Source: Paracoccaceae bacterium (GTDB lineage Bacteria > Pseudomonadota > Alphaproteobacteria > Rhodobacterales > Rhodobacteraceae). From it: DNA of 37,526 bases. The position numbers and the translations under genes are program-made. Location of the stretch: contig SLJW01000114.1 in the NCBI GenBank assembly GCA_007134865.1, positions 1 to 37,526 on the forward strand. The letters are read 5' to 3'. A model generated the notes under the pieces. It ran no database searches. It was not told where the DNA came from and saw nothing but the letters and a program-made list of their open reading frames with translations. Each line of letters starts with the position of its first letter. Within the stretch, counting starts at the first letter, position 1. Positions 1 to 7,819 of the stretch are shown here, one piece after another.

Positions 1-1329
1 GACGAACATGAAGACGAACAGGTAGAAGACCGCACCAACGTTGCCGTAGGCCCCCGCCATGCCCGAGATCTGCCCGGTCACACGCCGCTTGATCGAGGGG
101 ATGATGCCGAAGGTCGCGCCCTCTGCACCCTGCACGAAGAACGAGCACATGATGGTGATCGCGATGGCGATGATCAGCGGCCAGTTGCTGTCCAGCAGGC
201 CCATCAGCACGAAGCCCACGCCGATACCGAACATATAGGCCATCATAACGAAGCGGCGGTTGCCGAAGCGGTCAGATACCAACCCGCCCATGGGCCGCGC
301 GAACAGATTGACGAAGGCAAAGCTCGCCGCGATTAGTCCGGCTGCCACTGCTGTCAGCCCCCAGGTTTCCTGGAAGAACATCGGCAGCATCGACACCACG
401 GCCAGTTCCGCACCGAAATTGGCGAAATAGGTGATATTCAGCGCCGCGACCGAGGAGAACGGATACTTGTCGTCTTCCGGCACACCCTTTTTCAGGATCG
501 GCACATTGACCCGGATCGCCTGCCAGACCTGCCAGGCCACGACCACGACGATGGCGCCATAGCAGATGGCTGCCGTCATGGCGTCGATATAGCGCATCAA
601 CTGCACGCGATAGACGAGGATCGACAGGATACCGACCAGCGGCACCGTAAAGATGCACAAGAGCACCAGATCACGCCAGCTCGACACTTCCAGCGCCGAG
701 GCCTTGCGCGGCTTCTTGTGCGTGTCTGCCGTGGGGCCATCCGTAATGGCAAACCAGTAGAACACGCCGTAAGCAGCGATCACCAGACCCGAAGTCGCCA
801 TCGCCCACCGCCAACCATCCTCGCCGCCATACATGTGCAGCGCGATGGTGGGCAGCGTGATCGCAGCGGCGGCCGAGCCGAAATTCCCCCAGCCTGCGCC
901 GAAACCCTCGGCAAAGCCGATGGAACGCGGCGGGAACCACAGCGCGATCATGTGGATGGTGACAACAAAGCTTGCCCCGATCGACGACAGCACCAGGCGC
1001 GACATGAAGAGCACTTCGCGTGAATCACCAAAGGCAAACACCCAGGTCGGGATTGCCATCAGGATCATCAGCACCGAGAAGACCCGGCGCGGCCCGTAAC
1101 GGTCCAGCGCCATGCCGACAATGATACGGGCCGGGATGGTCAGGGCGACATTGGCGATGGCAAAGAGGCGGATATCGTCACGGGTCAGCCAGTCCACAGA
1201 GGCGAGCATGGAACTCGCCAGCGGGGCCATATTGAACCAGACATAGAAACTCATGAAAAAGGCAATCCATGTCAGATGGAGCGCCTTGATTTCGGCATTC
1301 TTGAAGCGGAATAGATCGCTGACTTTCAT
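1..1329 (-). CDS. narK: NarK-type nitrate/nitrite MFS transporter, 3' end cut by window edge
   Basis: Inner-membrane transporter of the nitrate/nitrite porter (NNP) branch of the major facilitator superfamily, moving nitrate in and/or nitrite out during nitrate respiration. The reading frame is open from the ATG at 1329 to base 1 (443 codons), so only a C-terminal tail is missing unless it is a fused double NarK. Seen: many hydrophobic helices, an MFS loop motif DRYGPRR in the N-terminal half, a first nitrate-signature-like stretch GAGWGNFGSAA, and a second one, GAYGNVGAVFYL, close to the left edge. It starts 32 bp after the stress-protein gene, so the two are probably co-transcribed from the FNR-box promoter. 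Genes for a nitrate reductase could follow beyond the left edge (inference). Subtype (symporter or antiporter) is not resolved. Confidence 0.88.
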   Translation of the reverse strand, partial: MKVSDLFRFKNAEIKALHLTWIAFFMSFYVWFNMAPLASSMLASVDWLTRDDIRLFAIANVALTIPARIIVGMALDRYGPRRVFSVLMILMAIPTWVFAFGDSREVLFMSRLVLSSIGASFVVTIHMIALWFPPRSIGFAEGFGAGWGNFGSAAAAITLPTIALHMYGGEDGWRWAMATSGLVIAAYGVFYWFAITDGPTADTHKKPRKASALEVSSWRDLVLLCIFTVPLVGILSILVYRVQLMRYIDAMTAAICYGAIVVVVAWQVWQAIRVNVPILKKGVPEDDKYPFSSVAALNITYFANFGAELAVVSMLPMFFQETWGLTAVAAGLIAASFAFVNLFARPMGGLVSDRFGNRRFVMMAYMFGIGVGFVLMGLLDSNWPLIIAIAITIMCSFFVQGAEGATFGIIPSIKRRVTGQISGMAGAYGNVGAVFYLFVFMFV

Positions 1330-1361
1330 GTCAGACCTCGAATATCAGGTGTGGGTCGGGA

Positions 1362-1835
1362 TCATTCGGTGTGGGTCGGGATGATCAGAAGCGGACAAGG
1401 TGCGCGGCGCGCGAGAAACGCGCTGGTCGAGCCGAAGGTCATGTGGTCGAACTCCTCGACCAGCGCATCCAGCCGCTTGGTGATAAAATTGAACGGCCCG
1501 GCATCGGGCTTGTGGCTGTGGCGCGCCATGACCAGCAGATCGGGCTGACGCTCGTCAATCGCGCGTAGGATCATCTTGCGCGCATCACCTTCGGCGATCA
1601 GGACTGCCGCCTCGAAACCATCCGCAGCCAGTCCGGCGGCCGCCTGTTCTGTGCCTGCCTTCTGATCGGCATATTGCGCGGAAAAGAGTTCATCCGCATC
1701 CGCGGTGGCGCTGCCGACTTCCTCGACCACTGAAATCAGTGTGATCTTCGGTTTAAGGGCTGCCAGCAGGTCACGCACGGCATCCAACGCGATCCTTGCA
1801 TTGCGGGAATTGTCATAGGCCAGCATCACATGCAT
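1362..1835 (-). CDS. Universal stress protein (UspA family)
   Basis: Small cytoplasmic USP-domain protein of 157 residues, the normal single-domain length. Seen: the opening beta strand MHVMLAYDNS, and near the C terminus a GSTSAFLARRAPCPLLII stretch that matches the usual USP nucleotide-binding tail (G-S-x-S-x-x-L-x-x-x-A-P-C-P-hydrophobic). The start at 1835 is chosen because AAGGAG lies about 7 bases upstream; a longer in-frame ATG at 1862 adds residues outside the domain. It is the first gene of the leftward usp-narK pair, and a perfect FNR-type box is centred about 82 bp upstream of the ATG. USP genes under oxygen-sensing regulators are common in denitrifying bacteria, which fits a role in anaerobic survival (inference). 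Confidence 0.85.
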   Translation of the reverse strand: MHVMLAYDNSRNARIALDAVRDLLAALKPKITLISVVEEVGSATADADELFSAQYADQKAGTEQAAAGLAADGFEAAVLIAEGDARKMILRAIDERQPDLLVMARHSHKPDAGPFNFITKRLDALVEEFDHMTFGSTSAFLARRAPCPLLIIPTHTE

Positions 1836-1910
1836 CGCCGTCTCCTTGGAGTTCAGATGCACTCACGCATCCGTTCACAAGCAGACAGGCACAGCCGGAA
1901 TCGACAAAAC

Positions 1911-1924
1911 TTGATCGAGATCAA
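1911..1924. promoter_or_regulatory. FNR/Dnr/NarR-type box, site 1
   Basis: TTGATCGAGATCAA is a perfect TTGAT-N4-ATCAA palindrome, the consensus of the FNR family. It is centred near 1917.5. A class II activator site at -41.5 would place the leftward start of transcription near 1876, about 40 bases before the usp ATG, which is a sensible leader. It most likely activates usp-narK. Confidence 0.8.
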
Positions 1925-2046
1925 TATTTACGAAGGCGTTTTCGAAATCGCACCTGATTTGAAAAACGCAAAATAAATTGATTGGAAACGTCTTATTGAG
2001 TAATGACTATTGTCGCCGCAATTCTTGATGTACTCGCATCTTGGAT

Positions 2047-2060
2047 TTGATTTATATCAA
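2047..2060. promoter_or_regulatory. FNR/Dnr/NarR-type box, site 2
   Basis: TTGATTTATATCAA is a second perfect TTGAT-N4-ATCAA palindrome, only about 20 bases before the likely GTG start of the regulator. Class II activation from here would put the transcription start inside the gene, so a repressing (autoregulatory) role is more likely. Its position also argues against the upstream TTG at 2041 as the start codon. Confidence 0.7.
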
Positions 2061-2079
2061 TCGCTGGAGAGGCAACCGC

Positions 2080-2817
2080 GTGCGACCTGAAGAACTCCCT
2101 GAGATTCGCCACCTGCATCTCTTTCGCGACATGGGCCAGGCCAACTTTGAGTCACTGATGGCCAGTTCCTATGCACAGAATTTCCCGCAAGGGCTGGAGA
2201 TGATCCGTCAGGGTGACCCGGCAGATTTCCTGCATATCGTGCTCGAAGGGTCGGTCGAACTGTTCGCGCAATGGTCAAATCGGGAATGCACCATGGCCGT
2301 GGTCCGCCCGGTCGCAACCTTCATTCTAGCGGCCTGTATCCGCGATGCGCCCTATTTGATGTCCGCCCGCACATTGGAGCGCACGCGCATCATCCTTGTG
2401 CCCGCCTCGGATTTGCGCGCCATGTTTCGCCGTGACAGCGAATTTGCAGTCTCTGTCATCAATGAACTCGCCGCCAGCTACCGATCCGTCGTGCGTAACG
2501 CAAAGACCCTGAAACTGCGTAACTCCCGCGAACGGGTCGCCTCCTACCTGCTGCGACAGTCTTTGCTGGCCGGTGGTGCGGCGTCCTATATCCTGCCTGT
2601 CGAGAAACGTTTGCTGGCATCCTATCTCGGAATGACCCCGGAGAACCTGTCACGCACCTTACGAACCCTCGAAAGCGATGGCGTCAAGCTCGACGGGCCC
2701 CGCGTCATCATCACCAATCGCGAAAAACTCACTGCCCTCGCCCAGCCAGACCGCCTCATCGACGGACCAGATGACATCGCAGATGCAAGCGGATCCGCAC
2801 TGCCCAAGATATCCTAG
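2080..2817 (+). CDS. CRP/FNR-family regulator, NarR/Dnr-like (no Fe-S cysteine cluster)
   Basis: Transcription factor of 245 residues with an N-terminal cyclic-nucleotide-type beta barrel (about 10-115), a dimer helix, and a C-terminal winged HTH (about 150-220). The recognition helix holds E188 with S191-R192, the E-x-x-S-R pattern known to read TTGAT. Only two cysteines (70 and 86) are present and no N-terminal cluster, so it is not an oxygen-sensing FNR; cysteine-poor relatives such as NarR, NnrR and Dnr respond to nitrate/nitrite or NO. Start: GTG 2080 has GGAGAGG seven bases upstream, whereas a TTG at 2041 would read through the second FNR box. Divergent placement next to usp-narK matches the known Paracoccus narR-narK arrangement. 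Naming it NarR is an inference from context. Confidence 0.82.
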   Translation: MRPEELPEIRHLHLFRDMGQANFESLMASSYAQNFPQGLEMIRQGDPADFLHIVLEGSVELFAQWSNRECTMAVVRPVATFILAACIRDAPYLMSARTLERTRIILVPASDLRAMFRRDSEFAVSVINELAASYRSVVRNAKTLKLRNSRERVASYLLRQSLLAGGAASYILPVEKRLLASYLGMTPENLSRTLRTLESDGVKLDGPRVIITNREKLTALAQPDRLIDGPDDIADASGSALPKIS

Positions 2818-3010
2818 CGCGCTTTGCCGAAAGAAGGCCTGCTGACGCCTTTGCTACTCCAGATCTTGATTGCCCGGATGCGCGTGGCATGAACCGCGCT
2901 GTGTTTGCCGGAGGCTGATTAGGTTTGTCCGGGCCGCGGCCGGGCGTTCTTCGGGGTGCTTCCTGCGCTTGGTCTCGCCATCGAATTGCCAGCATCATGC
3001 AGCGCAGGAC

Positions 3011-3026
3011 GCGTCGACTCGCGTCA
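3011..3026 (-). promoter_or_regulatory. Candidate operator of the peptide regulon, copy upstream of the CocE-type gene
   Basis: On the minus strand this reads TGACGC-GAGT-CGACGC, a hexamer repeated with 10-bp period and one mismatch, 83 bp before the hydrolase ATG. The same layout occurs at 5151-5166 and 6038-6053. Between it and the gene lie GCGCAATTGT (3041-3050, repeated exactly at 6091-6100) and a -10-like TATATT (3073-3078). Role inferred from repetition only. Confidence 0.45.
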
Positions 3027-3109
3027 GCCTCCGGCCGATGGCGCAATTGTGCCTTGCATCTGGCCATGTCGGTATATTCCAGAAATGCCTGCGCTGAGGG
3101 AGCCGCCAT

Positions 3110-5131
3110 ATGAGGGATCGCGTCCACCCGCCCGAGATCTCTGATCGCGATGTGTATGAGGTCCGCGACCCAGAATGGATCGAGATGCGTGACGGTACCC
3201 GTCTTGCCGCGCGCATCTGGCTGCCGCAGGATGCAATGGCACAGCCGGTGCCGGCGATCCTCGAATACCTGCCCTATCGCCGACGCGATGGCACGTTGGC
3301 GCGCGACGAACTGCATCATGCCTGGTTCGCGCGCAATGGCTATGCCGGGGTGCGCGTGGACATCCGGGGCAATGGCGACTCCGAAGGCGTCATGGAGGAC
3401 GAATACTCCGAGGAGGAGCTCGACGACGGCGTCCAGATCATTGAATGGTTGGCGCAACAACCTTGGTGCTCGGGTGCGGTCGGAATGATCGGTATCTCCT
3501 GGGGTGGGTTCAACGGGCTGCAGCTTGCCGCCCGGGCGCCCGAAGCGCTCAAGGCCGCAGTGACGATCTGCTATACCGACGACCGCTACGCTGACGATAT
3601 CCACTACATGGGCGGCTGCCTGCTGACCGAGAATATCGGCTGGTCGTCGCAGATGCTGGCCTATTCCTCGCGCCCGCCCGACCCCGATGTGGTGGGCGAG
3701 CGCTGGCGCGAGATGTGGCGCGCGCGGCTTGAACGGCAGCCGCTGCTGCTAGAGACCTGGCTGCGTCATCAGCGACGCGACGCTTATTGGCGGCGCGGAT
3801 CGGTGTGCGAGGACTGGGGCTCTGTCCGTGCGGCGGTCCTGGCGGTCGGTGGCTGGGCCGATGCCTATTCCAACGCGGTGCCGCGCACGCTGGCGGGCAG
3901 CCCGGCCCCGGTGAAGGGGATCGTCGGCCCCTGGGCGCACAAGTATCCCAACGTCGCATACCCCGAGCCCCGCATCGGCTTTCTGGCGGAGTGTCGGCAG
4001 TGGTTCGACCACTGGCTCAAAGGCACCGAAAACGGTGCCGAGGCGCTGCCCGCCTATCGTGCTTTCGTGATGGATTCGATACCGCCCGCACGCCGCATCG
4101 ACCACCGTCCGGGCCGCTGGGTGGCAGAGCCAGAGTGGCCATCGCCACGGATCGAGCACTGGAACCTGGCGCTTTCGGACGACACGCTCGGTGCGCAGGC
4201 TGGCAGGGCACCCATATCAGTTGGCGGACCGCAGACGCTGGGCGCGGCCGCTCAGCGGTTCTGCCCCGGGCTGCGTGATCTTTACGAGATGGCGGCGGAT
4301 CAGACCCCTGACGACGCTGCGGCCACGAGCTTCGACACCGCGCCGCTGGAGGGGGACGTAGACATCCTGGGCGCGGCCGAACTGCGCCTTCGGGTGACGC
4401 CAGACGCGCCCACCGGTTTCGTCGTTGCGCGGCTATGCGACCTGCGCCCGGACGGCACCAGCGCCTTCATAACCATGGGTGTGCTGAACCTCACCCATCG
4501 CAACGGGCATGACAGGGTGGAGCGGATGACCCCCGGCGTGCCAGTCGACGTGACCGTGGCCCTCAACGACATTGCCTATCGGCTGCCCGCGGGGCATCGG
4601 CTGCGGTTGTCACTGTCCACGAGTTATTGGCCGATTCTGTGGCCCGCAGCGGCACCGCTGAGCCTGCAGATTGACCCTGCGGCAAGCATGCTCGGCGTGC
4701 CGCTGCGCCCGGCGCTGGACGAGCCCGAACCGCAATTCGGCCCGCCCGAGGATCAGCGCGAGGGGGCGTCCGAAACCCTGCAGCCTGAGAGCTCGGAGCG
4801 CTGCGAGGACGTTCTGGCCGACGGCACGCGCCGGCTGCGCATCGTCACCGATGGGGGGCGCGAGCGGTACCGGTCCACCGGAGTGGAATCGGGCCGGCGT
4901 ATCGAGGAGACCTGGGACATCCACCCTGACGATCCGCTCACCGCGCGCATGGAGACGCGCTGGAGCTACGAGATTGGTCGCGGCGACTGGCAAACGCGCA
5001 CCGATTCGCGCACCGAGGTGACCTGTGATGCGACGCATTTTCACATTCGTGCGGAGCTGCGCAGCTATGAGGGTGGACGCCCCTTCGTGAACCGCGAATG
5101 GCACCTGAAGATCCCGCGCGACGGTGTTTAA
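3110..5131 (+). CDS. CocE/NonD family serine hydrolase (X-Pro dipeptidyl-peptidase S15-like)
   Basis: Predicted alpha/beta hydrolase of 673 residues, the usual size for CocE-type acyl hydrolases and S15 peptidases. Seen: nucleophile elbow GISWGG with Ser130, catalytic Asp in GGWADAYSN (Asp251), catalytic His in GPWAHKYPN (His277), the N-terminal R-D-G-T-R-L-A motif and a DIRGNGDSEG oxyanion-side loop. A C-terminal beta-sandwich typical of the family follows (about 370-660). No signal peptide is visible, so it should act in the cytoplasm. GAGGGAG seven bases before ATG 3110 supports the start. Because it lies next to a peptide importer and a dipeptidase and shares a putative operator with them, a role in cleaving imported peptides or peptide-like amides/esters is likely; the exact substrate is unknown. 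Confidence 0.85.
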   Translation: MRDRVHPPEISDRDVYEVRDPEWIEMRDGTRLAARIWLPQDAMAQPVPAILEYLPYRRRDGTLARDELHHAWFARNGYAGVRVDIRGNGDSEGVMEDEYSEEELDDGVQIIEWLAQQPWCSGAVGMIGISWGGFNGLQLAARAPEALKAAVTICYTDDRYADDIHYMGGCLLTENIGWSSQMLAYSSRPPDPDVVGERWREMWRARLERQPLLLETWLRHQRRDAYWRRGSVCEDWGSVRAAVLAVGGWADAYSNAVPRTLAGSPAPVKGIVGPWAHKYPNVAYPEPRIGFLAECRQWFDHWLKGTENGAEALPAYRAFVMDSIPPARRIDHRPGRWVAEPEWPSPRIEHWNLALSDDTLGAQAGRAPISVGGPQTLGAAAQRFCPGLRDLYEMAADQTPDDAAATSFDTAPLEGDVDILGAAELRLRVTPDAPTGFVVARLCDLRPDGTSAFITMGVLNLTHRNGHDRVERMTPGVPVDVTVALNDIAYRLPAGHRLRLSLSTSYWPILWPAAAPLSLQIDPAASMLGVPLRPALDEPEPQFGPPEDQREGASETLQPESSERCEDVLADGTRRLRIVTDGGRERYRSTGVESGRRIEETWDIHPDDPLTARMETRWSYEIGRGDWQTRTDSRTEVTCDATHFHIRAELRSYEGGRPFVNREWHLKIPRDGV

Positions 5132-5150
5132 GCGCAGTGCGCCGCCTGCC

Positions 5151-5166
5151 TGACGCAACCTGACGC
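5151..5166 (+). promoter_or_regulatory. Candidate operator of the peptide regulon, copy upstream of the HTH regulator
   Basis: TGACGC-AACC-TGACGC: two exact hexamers with a 10-bp period, 46 bp before the regulator ATG, so both halves face the same side of the helix. GCGGTATTGTCT follows directly (5165-5176), resembling GCGCAATTGTCT at 6091-6102. Probably an autoregulatory site; inferred from repetition at three promoters. Confidence 0.5.
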
Positions 5167-5212
5167 GGTATTGTCTTGCGCTTTCGCGCCGCTGCGTTAG
5201 GCTGCGCGCGTC

Positions 5213-6040
5213 ATGGATCAGCCCAACCTCGCCCGCAACCTTCGCCTGCTTTGCAGCTATGCGCCGTCGATCTCGGCGGTATGTCGCAGCGTCGGCATCA
5301 ACCGGCAACAGTTCACCAAGTATCTCAACGGTGCCTCGCGCCCCTCGGCGCGGAACATGCGCCGGATCTGTGATCATTTCGGTGTCGAGGAGGATGAACT
5401 TCTCGCACCGCATGGACGCTTCGCCGAGATGATCTCGCTGCGTCCGCGCGCGCGTCACCTGATCCGGGCGCTTGGCCCGGCGGCCACGCATATCGACGCG
5501 ATGTTTACCCGCTCGGCCGAAAACCTGAAACCGTACTGTGGCTATTATTTCTATTACTACTACACCCCCTCACGCCCCGGAATGATCCGCCGGTCGCTAC
5601 TGCGCATCAACGAATACAAGGGCGTTTACTACACGCGGCTGACCGAACGCATCCAGCCTTCGGAGAGCCCGCTCGGTCGCTCGCATGTCGTGCGTTATGT
5701 GGGAGTTGCGGTGCTGCTGGGGGGGCGGATCTTCATTATCGACCACAATGCACGCGACCGGCGTTCGGTCTCGCAGACAGTGCTCTTCACCACGCAGTCG
5801 GGCGAGGTGGAGTTCCTCACCGGCATGACACTGGGCGTGCAGGGGCGCACCGCGCGCGCGCCCTTCGCGGCGCGGGTGTTCCTGGAATTTCTGGGCCGAC
5901 AGACCGATCTGCACGCCGCCGTCCGCCGCACTGGCATCTTCGACGCCGACGGCGCCGACCTGCCACGCCATATAGCACGAATGCTCGCCTCAAGCGGCAG
6001 CGAGCCGCAGATGCTCACGGCGCTGGAACTACCTATCTGA
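5213..6040 (+). CDS. HTH (XRE-like) transcriptional regulator with unrecognised C-terminal domain
   Basis: Predicted DNA-binding protein of 275 residues. An XRE/Cro-like helix-turn-helix lies at about 19-62: residues such as SVGINRQQFTKYLNG look like the recognition region, and FGVEEDELL ends the domain. The remaining 200 residues form a mixed alpha/beta region I do not recognise; it may bind a ligand. The gene sits between the CocE-like hydrolase and the peptide importer on the same strand, and TGACGC-N4-TGACGC repeats occur just upstream and just downstream of it, making it the obvious candidate to bind them. No clear Shine-Dalgarno precedes ATG 5213, which lies 81 bp after the hydrolase stop. 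Confidence 0.75.
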   Translation: MDQPNLARNLRLLCSYAPSISAVCRSVGINRQQFTKYLNGASRPSARNMRRICDHFGVEEDELLAPHGRFAEMISLRPRARHLIRALGPAATHIDAMFTRSAENLKPYCGYYFYYYYTPSRPGMIRRSLLRINEYKGVYYTRLTERIQPSESPLGRSHVVRYVGVAVLLGGRIFIIDHNARDRRSVSQTVLFTTQSGEVEFLTGMTLGVQGRTARAPFAARVFLEFLGRQTDLHAAVRRTGIFDADGADLPRHIARMLASSGSEPQMLTALELPI

Positions 6041-6053
6041 CGCGATGTGACGC
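6038..6053 (+). promoter_or_regulatory. Candidate operator of the peptide regulon, copy upstream of the importer operon
   Basis: TGACGC-GATG-TGACGC: again two exact hexamers with 10-bp period, overlapping the regulator stop codon and lying 111 bp before the binding-protein start. GCGCAATTGTCTGACG follows at 6091-6106. Together with the two other copies it marks a likely shared operator. Confidence 0.5.
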
Positions 6054-6164
6054 ACCCTTAGCGCAAACTGCCTGCGCGTTTGGACCTGCTGCGCAATTGT
6101 CTGACGACGGCATGGCCCGCACGCTTTCGCGAAAGAAAAATACCACATGACCGGGAGACTGAAG

Positions 6165-7745
6165 ATGCCCAAGACCGAAATGCACCGCGCCTTTCCCGTG
6201 CTGAACCGCCGCCAGTTGCTGGCTGGGGCCGCCGGGGTTTCTGCCGCCGCCATGCTGCCCGTGAAGGCCTGGGCGCAGGAAGGACGACTCAATATCCGCG
6301 TTTACACCGAGCCGGATGATTTCGACCCCGTCGATGCCTCGGGCTTCGGCGAGGCACTGCTCTACGGCGCAATCTACCGCAACCTGATCCAGTACGAATC
6401 CGGCGACGACTGGAGCTATCGCCTCGATCTGGCGGAGTCCATCGAGCAGACCAGCGACACCACCATCGAGTTCACCCTGAAGGAAGGGCAGATGTGGTCC
6501 GACGGCTATGGCGAGATCACCGCCGAGGATGTGGCCTTCACCTTCGAGCGCATCCTCGACCCGGAAATGAATTCGCGCATACTGCCCGATGTTGGCACGC
6601 TCAGCCGCGTCGAGGTGACGGGGCGTTATTCGGGGGTGTTCCACTTCGACGAGGCATTCGCGCCGTTCTGGTGGATCGCGCTGCCCTATCTGGCGGGGAC
6701 GATCGTGTGCAAGGCGGCGATCGAGGACGCCGGCGGGCGCATCACCACCGAAGTGCCGCCCACCGTTTCCGGTCCCTACCGCGTGCGCGAGTTGCGCCCC
6801 GGCGAGCGCTGGGTACTGGAGCGGAACGAAGACTACACCGGCGATATCCCGGCCGAGTACGAGCGTCTGGACATTGTCTATATCGGCGACGAGGCCGCCG
6901 CCGAGATCGCGCTGGAAGCGGGCGATCTGGACTTCACCGAAGTCAGCCCGGGATCAGTCGCGCGGCTGCAAAGCAACCCGCCCGCGGGCACCGCGATGTC
7001 GATGCACCCCTCGCTGTTCTATGTCTGGGTCGGCATGAACATGGAACACCCCAAGTTCCAGGACATCCGGGTGCGACAGGCGCTGCAATACGCGATCAAT
7101 GTCAATGCGATCATCGAGGCTGCGTGGTATGGCGTTGCCGAGCCCTCGACCGGGATTATCGCGCCAGGGCTGATCGGCAACCGTCCCGAATCGCTCATCC
7201 CGCCGCAGGGCGACCCGCAACGCGCGCGCGCTCTGCTGGAAGAGGCCGGTGTCGAGAACCTTGAGGTCACGCTCAACGTGCTTAACGACGTGACCTTCAC
7301 CACTGCCGCGCAGGTGATGCAGGCGACCATGGCGCAGGCGGGCATCCAGCTGAACATCGAGGTGCATGAATCGGGCTCGTTCTGGACGCTTGGCGTGGAG
7401 GCCGATGGCGACCGCTGGCGGGATCTGGAAATGATCATGAACCGCTTCTCGATGCTGCCCGACCCGTCCTACGCGACCGCCTGGTTCGTTACCGAACAGA
7501 TCGGTGACTGGAACTGGGAGCGTTTCTCGAATGAGGAGTTCGACCGCCTGCACCGCGAGGCAGGCACCGAGACTGACGACGCGCGCCGCGACGAGATGTA
7601 TCGCCGCGCTCAGGACATCATGGAGGAATCGGGCGCCTATCGGTTCATCACCCATGGCGTGACGCCGAACCTGTTTTACGACAACACGGTGCCGGGGACA
7701 CGCCCGGACGGGCTGCCGCTGGCGCAATACTTCCGCCGCGCCTGA
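6165..7745 (+). CDS. Peptide ABC transporter substrate-binding protein (SBP_bac_5), Tat-exported
   Basis: Periplasmic binding protein of about 526 residues, normal for the DppA/OppA cluster. Seen: an N-terminal twin-arginine signal (NRRQLLAGAAG, then a hydrophobic stretch, cleavage likely after AWA), the family opening with Y-x-E-P-x-x-F-D-P, and EGQMWSDGYGEITAEDVAFT, which matches the conserved W-x-D-G-x-x-x-T-A-x-D-V motif. ATG 6165 is preferred over ATG 6147 because GGGAG lies seven bases before it. It heads an operon with two permeases, two ATPases and a dipeptidase. Tat rather than Sec export means it folds before crossing the membrane. A strong hairpin separates it from the permease gene and could raise its expression relative to the membrane parts. 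Peptide specificity is inferred from family and neighbours. Confidence 0.9.
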   Translation: MPKTEMHRAFPVLNRRQLLAGAAGVSAAAMLPVKAWAQEGRLNIRVYTEPDDFDPVDASGFGEALLYGAIYRNLIQYESGDDWSYRLDLAESIEQTSDTTIEFTLKEGQMWSDGYGEITAEDVAFTFERILDPEMNSRILPDVGTLSRVEVTGRYSGVFHFDEAFAPFWWIALPYLAGTIVCKAAIEDAGGRITTEVPPTVSGPYRVRELRPGERWVLERNEDYTGDIPAEYERLDIVYIGDEAAAEIALEAGDLDFTEVSPGSVARLQSNPPAGTAMSMHPSLFYVWVGMNMEHPKFQDIRVRQALQYAINVNAIIEAAWYGVAEPSTGIIAPGLIGNRPESLIPPQGDPQRARALLEEAGVENLEVTLNVLNDVTFTTAAQVMQATMAQAGIQLNIEVHESGSFWTLGVEADGDRWRDLEMIMNRFSMLPDPSYATAWFVTEQIGDWNWERFSNEEFDRLHREAGTETDDARRDEMYRRAQDIMEESGAYRFITHGVTPNLFYDNTVPGTRPDGLPLAQYFRRA

Positions 7746-7768
7746 GGGTGCGCGGCAGGCGGTCTTAA

Positions 7769-7801
7769 TCGGCGCGGGCGCACGATAAGCGTCCGCGCCG
7801 A
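7769..7801 (+). terminator. Intercistronic hairpin between binding-protein and permease genes
   Basis: Arms TCGGCGCGGGCGC (7769-7781) and GCGTCCGCGCCGA (7789-7801) pair over 13 bp with one G-U wobble around the loop ACGATAA. There is no T-run afterwards, so it is more likely a partial attenuator or a 3' mRNA-stabilising stem that protects the binding-protein message than a full terminator. Confidence 0.65.
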
Positions 7802-7819
7802 ATTAGCCGGGGACACGGG

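Noticed and set aside
2041-2079. TTG start adding 13 residues to the FNR-type regulator
   Set aside because: It would place a perfect FNR box inside the coding region and lacks a Shine-Dalgarno; GTG 2080 has one.
2834-2851. Possible terminator AAGGC / GCCTT after the regulator
   Set aside because: Only 5 bp of stem and a two-base T tail; too weak to call.
2756-3604. 282-codon minus-strand frame covering the gap before the CocE-type gene
   Set aside because: Its longest part is antisense to the hydrolase; no ribosome-binding site or domain.
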